Shown here one piece after another: positions 23,028 through 34,729 of a DNA stretch of 64,000 bases. How positions within the stretch are numbered: position 1 is the first letter of the stretch; each line of letters begins with the position of its first letter. Both the position numbers and the translations under genes were made by a program. The notes below the pieces were generated by a model. It saw only the letters and a list, made by a program, of their open reading frames with translations. It was not told where the DNA came from and made no database searches. The stretch is from Podaxis mareebaensis (taxonomy: Eukaryota; Basidiomycota; Agaricomycetes; Agaricales; Agaricaceae), in assembly GCA_018524725.1 (NCBI GenBank), contig JAEUWP010000410.1, forward strand, positions 1-64,000. Direction: 5' to 3'.

Positions 23028-26000
23028 ATGCATTCAAAGCCTGTACCTCCTCCCAAGACAAGGGGCACTCTGGCTGGTGCATATGTGACACTGCAGAGCT
23101 CGAAAAAGGCTCCAGGAAAGAATGAACAAATGATTGATAATGTGGGTGGGTACTGATGGTCATTGTGGTTGTCATCCCGGTGTGTTCCATAGCTCAATAA
23201 ATCTGTTCTTTCTATGGACAGGAAATAATGTTGTGGCCACTAGTGAGTCACCCATGTTAACATTCTTGAATAACTTCTGTGAGGCCAATTGTTCAACCAT
23301 CAACTCTGCTGCTGCTGGTATCACATTGCTCAATGAGAAAGCCATTAGCCAGGCAATATCTGGATTCCCAGTGACTGTCAAAGTTATCATGGACAGCCTG
23401 GACACTCTCAGTCAGATCCATCCCTTCATCAGTGGTACATCCAGGTCTTCATATTCAATCATGAATATCTGCTTATGAGCACATCAGTTGCTGTTGTTGC
23501 ATTCAAGCTTGTTGTGACACTCAATATAACCCAGAGGGAGAACAACTGAAAGGTAATAGCTGTCCAAATTCAGATGCAGCAAATGATGTGTACATTATTC
23601 CAGTATGTCCTTACTTGACACTTCCATGTCATCACATTGATTAGTGGCTAGGTTGTGCCAGGTCAAAAATCCAGATGTAATTGCACCTGATGGCAAGGTC
23701 CTGAAGGATTACCTACAGCCACTAATGGAGGATATTGCATGAGATATCAAGGAATGTGGTTCAGCTTGTGACATGTACTTGAAGAAATGGTTCATTAGTA
23801 TATACACCACTCATTGCCTCTGATTACAACTCACACCCAGTAGCCAAGCTCCTCAAGTCAGTGATTTATGAAGCTCACCTGACTGAATATATAACCAAGT
23901 TCATGGACTACCAGAACTAACTCGACAAGGCTCTTACTGTTCACACTGCTCTTGGCATTGATGAAGCCAATCAGAGACTTCAATCCATTGAAGGCAAGCT
24001 TGATTCAGTTTTTTGGAGGCTCGACACACCACATGAGAGAAGGGTCCTCAAGTTTATTAAGTGGAATGGAGGTCCAGAGGCGGTCCTTGAACACAATGAC
24101 CTTATCCAGGCTCTTGTCAAGATATCTGGAGAGACAATGGTGAATTTGGCTGGCATGAGCCTTACCAGCAAGAATACCATTGATTCAGTCAGGGACAAGC
24201 TAAAGCAGGAGTTGGTGGAGAGTATAGACATGGAGCTGGAGCAGAACTTTGTGCTCTTCTACAACAAGTTGGATATTCAGGAAGAAAACATCAAGGTGTT
24301 GGAGAAGCAGAAAGAGCTCATTGTTGGTGCTCTCTCTGGAGCAGACAAGATCAGAGATCCAGTGGGCTTTACTTACAGTAACTGCCAATTCAGTCTCATT
24401 GATGTTACAGGATCTACAGGAAATGTGGAAAGACATGGTGCATACTCATTCATCATTGAGCACTTGCTCTGATGTGATCCCCTGTAGGGATGGAAAGGAA
24501 GTGTCAAGGCTTGCTGTTTTATTATGGATCTTCATGATTACTTCACTAACAAATTCCCGACTGGTGTGTACCTTCCATAGGCTAACAGAGCCCCTATATC
24601 TCAAGCGCCATCATTGGAGCCAACCTCGAGCATTACAGATCCTAGCATAACACAATTGGAGAAACACTGGGCACTAGATTACCTCAACATTCACAACCTC
24701 CAGTCAATTTTGGAGGCAATCGATGATGATGGGTCTGGGATTATTAGTATCAAAGAAGTGAATGCATTTGTGATTGAATGTCCAAAAGGCTGGAGGTGAG
24801 GGTGTTTCTCTCTGCCCCCATTATTATGCTCACTTTCAATTAAGTTTGCTCCAATGGATTGCATTCTGGGCAAAAGGTATGCCCCAGTCATTTCCCACCC
24901 AACATTATTAATTATCATCTCTCAAAACAGGCTGGGAAATGAGCCTTGCAGAATACAAGCACAAGATTATTGCTATCCTCCAGGAAATGACTCAATGGTT
25001 CCCAAATGCTCTCAAGGAGAATTGGCATGGTATGGATATCTACCTCGAGGAAACTATTACCACTATCGGGCCCATCCTACAATCAGCCAAAATGGTCAAA
25101 GGCCCTGGTCAAGCATGCCATCAACTTGTCTCTCTTGCAGCAGCCTACGTGGATGCTGAGGAGAGGAGAATTCAATGTAATCTGGAGAAGATCGGGTATG
25201 ATGTGGATAATGCTGCCACTGTCACCCTGGTTACTGGACCAGGAAGAATTGAACATGTATGTCAGGCATTGTTCTGTTTTTGTGATTCTGCTGACACACC
25301 AGGCAGTATTTATTTCCCTTGCTATACCTGATGCTCAAGCAACATCTTGAGGTTTTCCATTACTCCTGCAGGAACATTGTTGATAAGGAAGAGTTCCCAC
25401 ATATGTCCATGACACTCGAGTCAATTTTTGACGTTGTCAAACAACGTTGCGAGACTCTCAAAGGTACGGATCTGTAGCTTATTCTACCACTGATCTCTCA
25501 TACCTGCATCATCCAGCAATCTGCAAACAAACGCACCTGGATCCCAGTATACATCTAGAGAACTTTGCCTTGGGTATTGTAAGTTAATAATTAAACCTTC
25601 AACTCCATACTTCAACTAATGTGTGATACCTATAGTTCCATAGCTTTGTTGTTGACAAGTACAAATCCGGACTTGAAGCAAGTCCCCTTGCAGCCTGGCC
25701 AGATATACAGTTGAAGGCCTCCAACAGAGACAGGATTATTGAGGTTGCAGGAAAGTCAAAACCAATCTTCACCAAACCTGGCCCTGACAACGGCCATCAC
25801 GGAGTATGGAACGACTGGCCACCACACTCCTTTGAAACAAATCCCTACACTGGCACAATTGATGGTTTCTGGACTGGTCGGCTCTGTGCTATGAAGGGAT
25901 CAGAGGATATCTTTGGTCTCAATGCAATAGGATTGGCACAGCTCAAGATTGAGGTAGGCTCCGAGGACAGTAGTGGTCTTTTGAGAGGGTTTGGTGCGAT

Positions 26001-27039
26001 GTACACCAGTTGGTTCAGCATACATGGCCAGAGACAGAAGGGGAAAAGTACGGACCCGGATTCCGACGAGTTTGATATGGTCTTACTTCGAAAGGATGGT
26101 AACCCAATGAGACTCGTTGGGAGACTGGTCGAGGCAGCTGAGGAACTCGTGGGGGAGTGGGAAATTTTTGACGAGGATGAGAGTGCAATGGAGGCATACA
26201 AGTCTCACCCATTTAGGATTGCTTCTCAAAGCCAAGGTAAGAAACGGGAGACTGTCACCAAAGGGAAAGCTGACAATAAGATAGAATTAATGACTCAGAA
26301 CTTCGTATTCCGTCGTACCCCTGTGGAAGTTCACAGATTCCGACACATCCTCGACCAACATGAGAGCAAGGTGAAAGCTCGTTGGTATTTCCTACGTGAG
26401 GCTATCTTGTGCCTCATCCGATCTCGACTCCGATCCTGGAGTCACATCAAAGCCTGGGGTGCAGATCGTCGTGCATTCCTTGATTATTATCGGCGCGATC
26501 TGTTATGTCAGTACGAGTTTGTGATCCACAGTCCTCTTAATCCAGTGGAAGGAAAGCAATGGTATAATCTGAAGTCTCACTTGCCTCCCATGTTCATCCA
26601 ACCCTGTGTGGAGATGTCACTCTGGTCTTTGGACAGACTTCCAATCCACTAGTGCGTCCCTCGACTGCCTCTTGTACATCCGAGTACGCATTCATGCCAC
26701 ACAGTGAACTCAGGTGTGATGGTTGCCACTGTCGTGTCATTGAAGTTCGCTACATCTGCTTGACATGCACGGATTACAACGTGTCATACTCATTCAACCT
26801 CTGCTCCAAGTGTATGGACAAGCCTGTCAGGTGTAAAGAGCCTCCCATTGTTCACACCGTTGATCACACACTAATCAAGTGTCGGCAATACGTTCCCCTT
26901 TACTTGACGCCCCGGCTCATCAACAAGGCTAGGACAATGACTACTCGCTTGAAAAAGACGTTCCTCGAGGTGCAAAGGGGGTGGCAAAGCGTGCCTCAGT
27001 TGGCACCCGGTTGTATCGCGTTTGCGCCTTCTTCTGGCC

Positions 27040-27365
27040 CGTTTGCAACTTCTGGCCTACATATTCCTCCTTACCCGCCTGCTCCTCCTTCTGGCCCGTT
27101 TGTACCTTCTGGCCCGCATGTTCCTCCTTACCCGTCTGCTCCGCCCCCCGTCCCGTCTACTCCTCCCCCTGTCCCGTTTGTACTTTCTGGCCCACATGTT
27201 CCTCCTTCTTACCCGTCTGCTCCGCCCCCCGTCCCGTCTACTCCTCCCCCTGTCCCATTTGCTCCTCCCTCCGTCCCGTTTGCTCCTCCCCCCATCCCGT
27301 TTGCACCTTCTGGTCCATATGCTCCTCCTTCTGGCCCATTTTCCCCACCTTCTACCCTGTTTGCT
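27040..27365 (+). repeat. Proline-rich tandem repeat in EF-hand/ZZ copy A
   Basis: Imperfect repeats of units such as PPYPSAPPPVPSTPPPVPF occur between the two zinc modules. At DNA level, blocks like CCCGTCTGCTCCGCCCCCCG recur at about 27130 and 27217. Copies B and C have only short linkers here. Confidence 0.8.
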
Positions 27366-27814
27366 CCATTCTCTCACAGTCGACCCTTTCCACCTGCTTT
27401 CGGTTCCATTCAACCACGGTGCGATTGTTGCATGTTCCAGACGACGATCCCGTGCTGGGTTTGCATCACTTGTAGTGAGTCTCATGCCCTGCCCTTTTCG
27501 ACAAGGTTAACCACCAAGACGTTCAGCGCCGGAAACATATATTTGCAATGCGTGCGAGGAGAAAGAATTCAAGGGAGCGTTACCACCTTCCAATCACTCG
27601 GATCATTACCTCCTCCGGCTTCATAACACGGAACCGGCCAGTTTTGAACGCGAAGAAGTGGACCCCATCGTGGCACGAGTTGACGCCTTAGAGACAATGG
27701 TTAACAAGAGGTTCGAAGACCTGGAATCGCGCATTACGGATCTCGAGACGAATATCGAAGCACTCTTAACCTCAAAGTTAGAAGCCTTTTTCGGGAAGAT
27801 AGCAAAGCTCCCTG

Positions 27815-27972
27815 AGGTTGATGAAGGCGAAGGAACACAGGACAGCACGGGTATTAACGATAGTGAGAGTGATGAAGGTGAGGGAACACAAGACAGCAGG
27901 ATCATTACCGATAGTGATGGAGATGAGGGAATACAAGACGGCAAGGTCATTGCCAATAGTGATAGTGATGAT
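27815..27972 (+). repeat. Acidic tail repeat in copy A
   Basis: Three imperfect units of about 20 residues carry DEGEGTQDS-like cores (DEGEGTQDS, DEGEGTQDS, DEGIQDG). They follow the coiled coil and end shortly before the stop at 28002. Confidence 0.6.
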
Positions 27973-28238
27973 CAGCCCCAGGGCGAAGCACTGGTTAATT
28001 AACAGGGTCGCAATGGATTTTGTCGACTGACCCTGCTTTCTTTATTCACTCTTGAACTGCTGTGAGCTTGTTTCCTGTACTTGATAGTCGTACTTTCTCG
28101 TTCCATTCCACTCGCGAATATCCTTTCTGTACCTCTTCGCGGCCTAAAACCTTGATTCGTTTATGAATTCGCCCTCGAACGTCCTATACAGACTCGTAGT
28201 TACTCCTTGTACAACACCTTATCCTGATAAATCCAATC

Positions 28239-30380
28239 TCATACTTTCGCAAACCAAACTTCCGCTCCCTCCTTCCCAGTCCCACTCGGCTCAACCGCAT
28301 CAGGGCCCTCCATACCCCAGAACCCACCCCTAAGCGCCAACCCTTCCTCCCCCTCAGATTCATGATCATCCCGTACCACCCACTCAATTTCGAAATGCTC
28401 ATCGAGACCAATAAGCATATCCCCATCGTCCTCCCACTCTACTCTTTCGCCCTCTGCAACACTCAAGACTTGCTGCGGTGTTGATCCAACATCTAGATCC
28501 AGATCGAAATAAGTGACGCGAGGGGTAGGTGTAGTCATTGCGTAACCCTCGCGCTTCCGAACCTCCGCATTTGACCAGAGGACGGTGACATTGAACGTGC
28601 TTGCGTTGAAGTGTTGTATGCGGAGGTGTGTCGAGAAAGAGCGGTCCCAGGGCACAATGAACGTTGGGATGGAGAGATTCGTTTGGGAAAGGATGCGAGT
28701 GACAGGGAGACTGGTTAAGAGAGCTTCGCAGTGTGTGTGGTGGTGATGTGTAAAGTGTGACGGTGTGGATGAAGGGACGAGGCAGGGTTGAAGCGTACCA
28801 TATGTCGGGTGGTGGTATGTTCCTGATGCAAGAGCGTCGAGAGGTGCGGATGGGGGAGTTGGAGGATCAGGGCGAGGTGTGAGGATTCGCGAGGTGTTGA
28901 GGTATGATGCCCATATTTCTTCGTACCTGTATACCAGTATTGGCCAAGAATAGGTTGATTATCCACGTCCTACATACCTGGAATTCCAGTCTACCTCGCT
29001 CTCAGTATCGTTGAACAGTATGTCATCGATTATCCTCCACTTGGCAGCTTCCATCAGCCAACCACCATTTGCATCGTTGCTCAGCGACACGATTGCAAGG
29101 TTATCGTTCGGAAGGCGTGCTACTTGGGTTTTATACCCGGGATTGTTGCCGCCGTGCTCGATAATTTCGTGGCCGCGGTATGAGTAGCGCCATTGGCCTG
29201 CACCATAAGTTTTGGGACTCTATTAACCATAAGACAAGCGCATGAGCAAATGGTCGATGGAGAGGAACGTACAAGGTCGGGGTATTGTGCCTTGCCTTCG
29301 GAAACCGTGACACCAGTTGCTGCATGTTCGACGACCGAGGAAGGTATAATCGTCTCGTTTGTAAACGGGTGTCGACCATCGTTAAGAAGCATTGATGTCC
29401 ACATTGCCTGTGAACGGTGAACGTATATGAATACGTGGTCATGGGATCAAGATGAGTATAGGTACACACCAAATCTCGAGCTGATGAAAGTACACCTCCC
29501 GCTCCAGCCCATATCCTCTCCTTTCCAGGTCTAGCAAAGTACGGCACAGTCGCTCGCAAAGTGCCGTTTATGCCTCGGGTGAGATCGCGCATGTGGTATT
29601 GAAATCCATCGGCAAAGGTCCCTCGTTCCTCAGCCTCTTTGACACTGTAAGTCGAAGAGGACATGTTGAGCGGGCGAAAGATGTGTTGGTCGATGTATGA
29701 CTCGAACGTCTGGTTGAGGAGAAGCTCTGGAAGGTAGGACAGAGCTTCATACATGAGATTATTGTACTGGAACGTTTGCCTGAATTCGGCCGAGGGACGA
29801 AGGTGGCGCATTGTAGAGATCTATACGGTATGTGAGAAGGAAAAAAAGGCGTAGTTGATGATGGACGTACCATCTCGCGAACGCCGCCCTCCCTTGGGGT
29901 GCCAGAAAAATCGTGGCGAGGCAACCCAGTGCGATGGGAGACCATATCTTGAATACTCGTACCTCTGTCCATATCTTCGTCCATGAGCTCCCAGACATCT
30001 CCAAATACGTCGCGAGCCTTGGTCGTCCATTTGAGTTCCTTCCCGCGTTCCTCGCGAAGAGTCGAGTTGTTGATGAGCAATCCAACGGAGTAGGCCAAGA
30101 AAAGCTTGCTATTCGACGCGATGGCGAATACGGTATCTGGAGTGACTGGATCCCCGCGAGCGTTTGCGATGCCGTAGGACCCGAACTCGTGATGCCATCC
30201 TGTTGCAGAGGTATTGTCCTTCCTTACTACGGCCACGGCGAGGCCGGAAGAGTTCCAACGCGAAAGCAGGGAGTGGATATAATCTTCTGTTCGTGGAGTG
30301 ATCAGCCGTTGCGGCTCTGCAAATTTAGCCTGGGCTGCATGTGCAGCGAGGGGGAGGACTAAAAGATATCCAGGCAACAT
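28239..30380 (-). CDS. Secreted serine beta-lactamase-like hydrolase
   Basis: Five exons keep phase: 30380-29871, 29820-29470, 29407-29273, 29219-28978 and 28926-28239, giving 641 residues. The N-terminus MLPGYLLVLPLAAHAAQA looks like a signal peptide, so the protein is probably secreted. Class C beta-lactamase/penicillin-binding-protein motifs are present: S-x-x-K as SNSK (Ser89, Lys92), Y-x-N as YNN (Tyr189, Asn191) and HGG at 354-356. Family members cleave amide or ester bonds through an acyl-serine. The last 220 residues form a C-terminal extension, as in many fungal relatives. I chose the ATG at 30380 because the signal peptide begins there. It converges with EF-hand/ZZ copy A, leaving 236 bp between stops, and an eroded duplicate lies at 21150-22386. 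The substrate is unknown. Confidence 0.85.
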
Positions 30381-31980
30381 GGGCCGGGAAACGCCGATTA
30401 TTTCAACTTTAAAATCACAACCACCAGTTGCACGTTCCCACAAAAACCGGAGCGGTCATACGGTCTGCTGGTCATAATGGCAAAGAGGCATGTACATGGA
30501 TCAAAACGTTGTGAGGATGAGACGGTCGGAAGTCTAGAGGTGGACACATGCAGAACAAAAGATGTGAGTCTAGTGGAAGTCCATTGATAGGTGCTATTTC
30601 TAGAACCGCTGCAAGGGAGTGGACAAAAGATGGTCAAACCATATATTACAGTTTGTCAACCAACTTGCAAATGCTATTCAGAGGGACGGACAAGTCGCAA
30701 TTTTTGACGCCCTTGGATATTCGTTGAATCGCCCTTAAACCAAGTACCGATATGAATGCGGTACTGGGTCGTCGATAATAGTGATCTGTCCCTGCGAAAC
30801 GAATCTTCCAAGGGGATGTGGCGCGATCCATTGCAGTAGCAGGAAGGTAGGCTGAAGGGAGCGAGGAAGCTGTTGATGGGCAGGCTATCAAAGAACCAGG
30901 CGAGTGTGTTTTTGATTATGAAACGTCGCTGCGAATTTCGCAGATCAGTAGACGCAAGGAAGAAAAACGTACGTGTGGTAGCCCCCACCACATGTATCGT
31001 ACAGGCACTTTGATTTAGAATAGATCAACGCATGGGCGTAGTTTGTGAGCGAGGCCGTCGTTTACGAGTGAGCCTACTCACCTTGGAAGTGCTCAAGGAA
31101 TGCAGATGGTGATAATACTTGCACCCGGCTCGCTCATGAACTTGCGTTGGCTTGACCGTAAAACGGTGGCACTTGATACGCTCGCGACAAATGTCAGTCG
31201 GGGGAATGGAAGGATGTGAATGATGATAAGGGTTTTCCAGTGCTTGGGACGGGATGAGAAGTGGGATAGGAGGGTGACGGCATCGTCGATGAGGGGACAA
31301 CTCATAACTGAGATAGGCTACATTTCGAATGGTAGTACGTCCCCGACATAAGAGGTTTGAAATTGGGGGAAGGAGGGAGAGTATGATGTTTGAATTCAAA
31401 ATACTGTGCATTCAACCAGAAATCACGGCGCACATTAATCTTGTTGTAAAGCTGTATCGGTGGTGATAGCCATGCAAGGAGGCGAGGGAGACATAGAAAA
31501 GCCTAGGGCCGGCAAAAACCGACGGCTCTCTGCGTCTGTCACCATGCTAATAGTAAACAATTTGGACGTTAGGATATAGGTGCCATTTTCAGGAGGCTCG
31601 ACCCACACAAATCCCACAATGCAGTGATGCCCCAGCGTCTGCTGATATAGTTATATCCATGAGACCTGACTGCCATCTTATCAATCCGTCCTTACCGTAG
31701 CTTAAGCTGTAGAGGGGTGTCAGTGGAGCTCTCCAAACCCTCCAGACGGTGGAATTACGGGAGGGTGAGGCATGTCATGATTTACGGCTGAGATACGGTG
31801 GGCTTGTTGGGATGTTTCTGTGAGCTAGTTCAGGTCGAGAACGATGGAGAACGTTGACGTTCTCAGAACACTTGCATTCTTAACTCGTCTATGGCAGAAG
31901 AGAATCCTTTAAGGTGTCCATCAGTATTTTTTTATCTTTTATTTTCGCTCACGTCGAGTTTGAAGAAAATAACTTTTAAA
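30381..31980. other. Intergenic region with possible gene remnants
   Basis: 30381-30640 is the upstream sequence shared with the duplicate at about 22387-22700. Minus-strand open stretches at 30646-30991 and 31093-31411 have intron-like sites (GTACGTTTTTC to TTCGCAG near 30960-30930), but I recognise no protein family. 31360-31550 is a diverged copy of the region upstream of the LAMTOR1-like gene. Confidence 0.4.
31360..31550. repeat. Diverged copy of the LAMTOR1-like upstream region
   Basis: GTGTTTGAATTCAAAATACT-like sequence and the block CTCTCTGCGTCTG-C-ACCATGCT are shared with 35747-35975. In the other copy the shared ATG is the start of the LAMTOR1-like gene; here the frame does not continue. 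Confidence 0.6.
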
Positions 31981-33073
31981 CTACAGGCCCAACTGGTCCA
32001 ACTCGTACCGTGTGGAGAGTGCATGGAATCCGACATAGCCAACAGAAAACGCTCTATAGGCCCGCCAGGTTCTAGGAAACTGCTGGAGGAGCTGGGATCC
32101 TCGCTGGTAGCATTGCGCCGTCTCGTTGGCGAGCTTTCTGAGGGCCTCGATTTTTGTGATGCCATTGGAGTTGGCACTCATGGAAACGAAGTTGAGCTTT
32201 TCACCCGCAACTTCTTCCTTGTAAAACGATAGTAGATCATTAGATGACAATAAAATTAGACGAGACACACATGAATGAACTCTATGACACTCACTTCACA
32301 TGATCAATGTAATACATAAGGTCAGGAACAACTTGCATCCAGGATTCCAGATCCAAGTCTGGAGGGAAGGCTATGATTGCATATGCTCGTGAGACCCCGG
32401 TCATGCTTCGAGTAAACTGGGGAAATCCCGGTGCCATTGAAGGCTGGATCTATGGGGAAGTGAGTACTTGGGCAATACACTTGGATAGTCACTGACCTCC
32501 ATGTCCTCAATAGTACTATCGATGATCGTTGAAGTAAGACCATCCATCTGCGCGGTAAAAATGAGACTAGAGGGGATGGTCCCCCAATGCTGGGGAATCT
32601 CACGTATCATGGTCACGATCTGGTCGAGGACCTGGTAACGTTGAGGTTTTTGGTGAATAAAACAATGGAAAAAATCCTTCAAGCCGTCGGAATAGACCTC
32701 GTAACAGTCATCGGTATGAGTGAGAAGTGCAGTCCACACCGCGATAAAGACACGTGTGGAGTAATTATCCAGGTGTCTATAAGCGGTGCCACCGATGGCA
32801 ATCCCGACATTGAGCGGTTTCATGAGAAGCTCCATGTCAAAGCCCCGTCTCATCGCGTCGGCATAGCAGGCAGCACGATAAGACGGATCCAGGTAGATAC
32901 CGCGGGGATATATGATATCGCACTGGTTAAGAAAGTCGGTCAAAATCCCCTTAATTTCCAGCATGGTCGAAGGGGACATTGGGGTTTGCACTTCTTCCTG
33001 TGTCTTGTGATCAGCATTTCATCCTGAGGTCTCATGCGACAGAGCTCATATAACATACCTTATTGGAGGTCAT
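31981..33073 (-). CDS. Sesquiterpene synthase-like protein, trichodiene synthase family
   Basis: Four exons (33073-33059, 32997-32497, 32449-32295, 32239-31981) give 309 residues, normal for this family. The Asp-rich metal site reads HTDDCYE (Asp101, Asp102, Glu105). The NSE triad reads NDLLSFYKEE (Asn224, Ser228, Glu232), and an Arg-Tyr pair (STRYEL) lies near the C-terminus. These enzymes bind Mg-pyrophosphate and cyclise prenyl diphosphates in the cytosol. The third intron (32294-32240) has a good GTGAGT donor but ends in AA, not AG, exactly where the phase and the NSE motif require the junction. The allele may therefore be mis-spliced. No P450 or other clear pathway partner is adjacent. 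The first exon codes only five residues and is less certain. Confidence 0.75.
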
Positions 33074-33562
33074 CTGTAGGCAGAGTTGGGAAGCCCAGTA
33101 GTTTGAAGGTTCCTTGGAGATGGGTTGGCTCTTGTCTTCTGTCTTGGAGGATTCTTATATTCGTGTGGTGTCGGCAACCTGAGTGCACCGAAAGTGCCAA
33201 GGTGAGGCTTTAGGGGTGATGGTATTTCGTTTTGAGTGTCAAAGTGGGCAAAGCCATGACCTCAGAATTACGGGCGTGGAGAAGTCGGAGCCATCGGTAC
33301 TCGGTGACCATGTTAACCAGAGCCGAGGTTCCAGCCTGGCCTCACCTAATTTAAGGGCTGATCAATGGTTGGTTTCTCTCCATCAAAAAGCAAATTCACA
33401 CCGGAACTCCTTCCTTCCGTAAAATTCTCCAACAAAGCTAAAAATATATGTATAGCCATTGTTGATAAAAACCAATCTACATCAAGGCCTGCAGTTGAAA
33501 GCTTAACATTGACCAGTAGAAGATTCGGAATTCGAAGAAACACCGGCGCGACTTCTGTTCCT
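33074..33562. other. Intergenic, no gene seen
   Basis: This stretch lies between the terpene synthase start and the end of the next minus-strand gene. No open frame with coding character is seen. Confidence 0.5.
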
Positions 33563-34729
33563 TCACTGCTTTGGGAACTGGAGACAAACGGTATCCGATC
33601 CCAAATCAAGGTCGGATAGCTTAGAGTGCTGGGGTGAAGATACTTCAGGCAACAAAATATTAGTCGGAGGAGGAGAAGCGTGGCCAGAACGTTGTTGAGA
33701 GGGTGAGGATGATAATTCGTGGGTCTCACTAGCGCGAGAGGCTGGGTAGGACTGCACAGTCGCGAACAAACCTAGAGGACACTGGCGATTGGACGGGGTG
33801 GTATTTGTAGATGTGGTCGGGAAGCCTGCATCAGGCCGATATTCGCCTATTTTTAGAGAAGGACTGGGATCGAGTGGCAGAGCAATGATAAATGGTGTGA
33901 ATGGTGGCAGAGTCAGGGGACGGAAGGCCGGGGAGGGAGAGGTACTCGAGGGAGATGACGGGAGAAGCTCACCGCCATCTTCTGAACTAGGTTCCAGTGG
34001 GAGTGACTGCGAAAAAGGTGGACCTAAGGAAAAAATTGGAAGATTGGATGCGGGTAATGACCCAGACAGCGTGTTATGGCTACTGGTAGAGGCGGACTGT
34101 AATGATGATATCTGGGGTGAGGGAGATGGTCTAACTGGTAACGTGCTTGGAGTAGTTGTCGTGGAAGGCGAGGTATCATGACTGGCGTGTGCAGCCAACA
34201 TGGTGGATTGCCAAATTGAGTTATTGGACTGTAAAGATATTAATGGTTAAGTTTCGTTCAGGATTTTGTGACAACGATCAAGCAGGCGGACCTTATCCAC
34301 GGCATGACGGTCGGAATGAGTGCGCTGTTGCAAAACAAGAGTTTCCGGACGTTGTTCTACCTGGGTTCTGCAATCACCGACCCTGCGCACAGAAGTATCA
34401 TCGAGCCCAGTATCGTGACTTTCCCCCTCAGGAACAGAGGATTGACCAAGGCTGTGGGGCCTACGTGGTCGGCCATTTGCATCGAGATTATCAGAGTCTG
34501 AGTGTTCACTGCTGCTGGTTTGTCTAGGAGGAGGGTGTTGTGCAGGAACAGGGATGGGAGCTTGCCCTCGCCCACGTCCGGCAAAAGATCGTAGACCCAT
34601 GCCCTGGAGTAGAGGTGGATAAAGGTGGTCAGACAGAAGCCAGCCTTCGGCTCAGCTGACATGGACTGATACACCTACACGTCTCAAGGCGATAGCGATT
34701 CCAATGGCACCAACAAGTAAGATGAGCAT
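33563..34729 (-). CDS. Single-pass membrane protein with Ser/Pro-rich tail
   Basis: Three exons (34729-34679, 34603-34292, 34228-33563) keep phase and give 342 residues. The first exon codes MLILLVGAIGIAIALRR, a hydrophobic segment ending in Arg that could be a signal anchor. The rest is rich in Ser, Pro and Thr, with Arg/Gly near the start (FAGRGRGQ). No enzymatic motif is visible. The donor of intron 2 (GTCCGC) is weak, so that boundary is provisional. The N-terminal run recalls a Rossmann motif but lacks its GxGxxG glycines. Function unknown. Confidence 0.5.

Larger units (their letters stand above)
23028..28002 (+). pseudogene. EF-hand/ZZ-finger protein, copy A (5' half eroded, 3' half open)
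   Basis: The copy is colinear with genes B (51054-55885) and C (56294-60966). The 5' part (23028 to about 25400) keeps recognisable exons, including HPFISG near 23423 and the EF-hand loop DDDGSGIISIKE near 24724. In-frame stops at 23547 (TGA), 23740 (TGA) and 23918 (TAA), plus very low CpG, disable it. From about 25700 the frame is open: the GxWTG domain (FWTGRL at 25867), a C-terminal helical domain, ZZ finger 1 (CDGCHC at 26718, ICLTC, CSKC), a long proline-rich insert, zinc module 2 (PCWVCITC, then YICNACEEKE) and an acidic tail. Transcription of the 3' half cannot be excluded. Confidence 0.75.

Noticed and set aside
27040..27365. CRISPR-like repeat array
   Set aside because: The repeats are imperfect, contiguous and in frame with a coding sequence, with no spacers, and the genome is eukaryotic.
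27057..27485. Minus-strand Arg-rich open frame (repeated RRSRRVRRN-type words)
   Set aside because: Antisense of the proline-rich repeat of copy A; composition is dictated by the repeat.
34679..34729. Possible FAD/NAD-binding Rossmann start (LLVGAIGIAIALRR)
   Set aside because: The glycines of GxGxxG are not present, and the segment splices in phase to a Ser/Pro-rich protein; a membrane anchor is the simpler reading.
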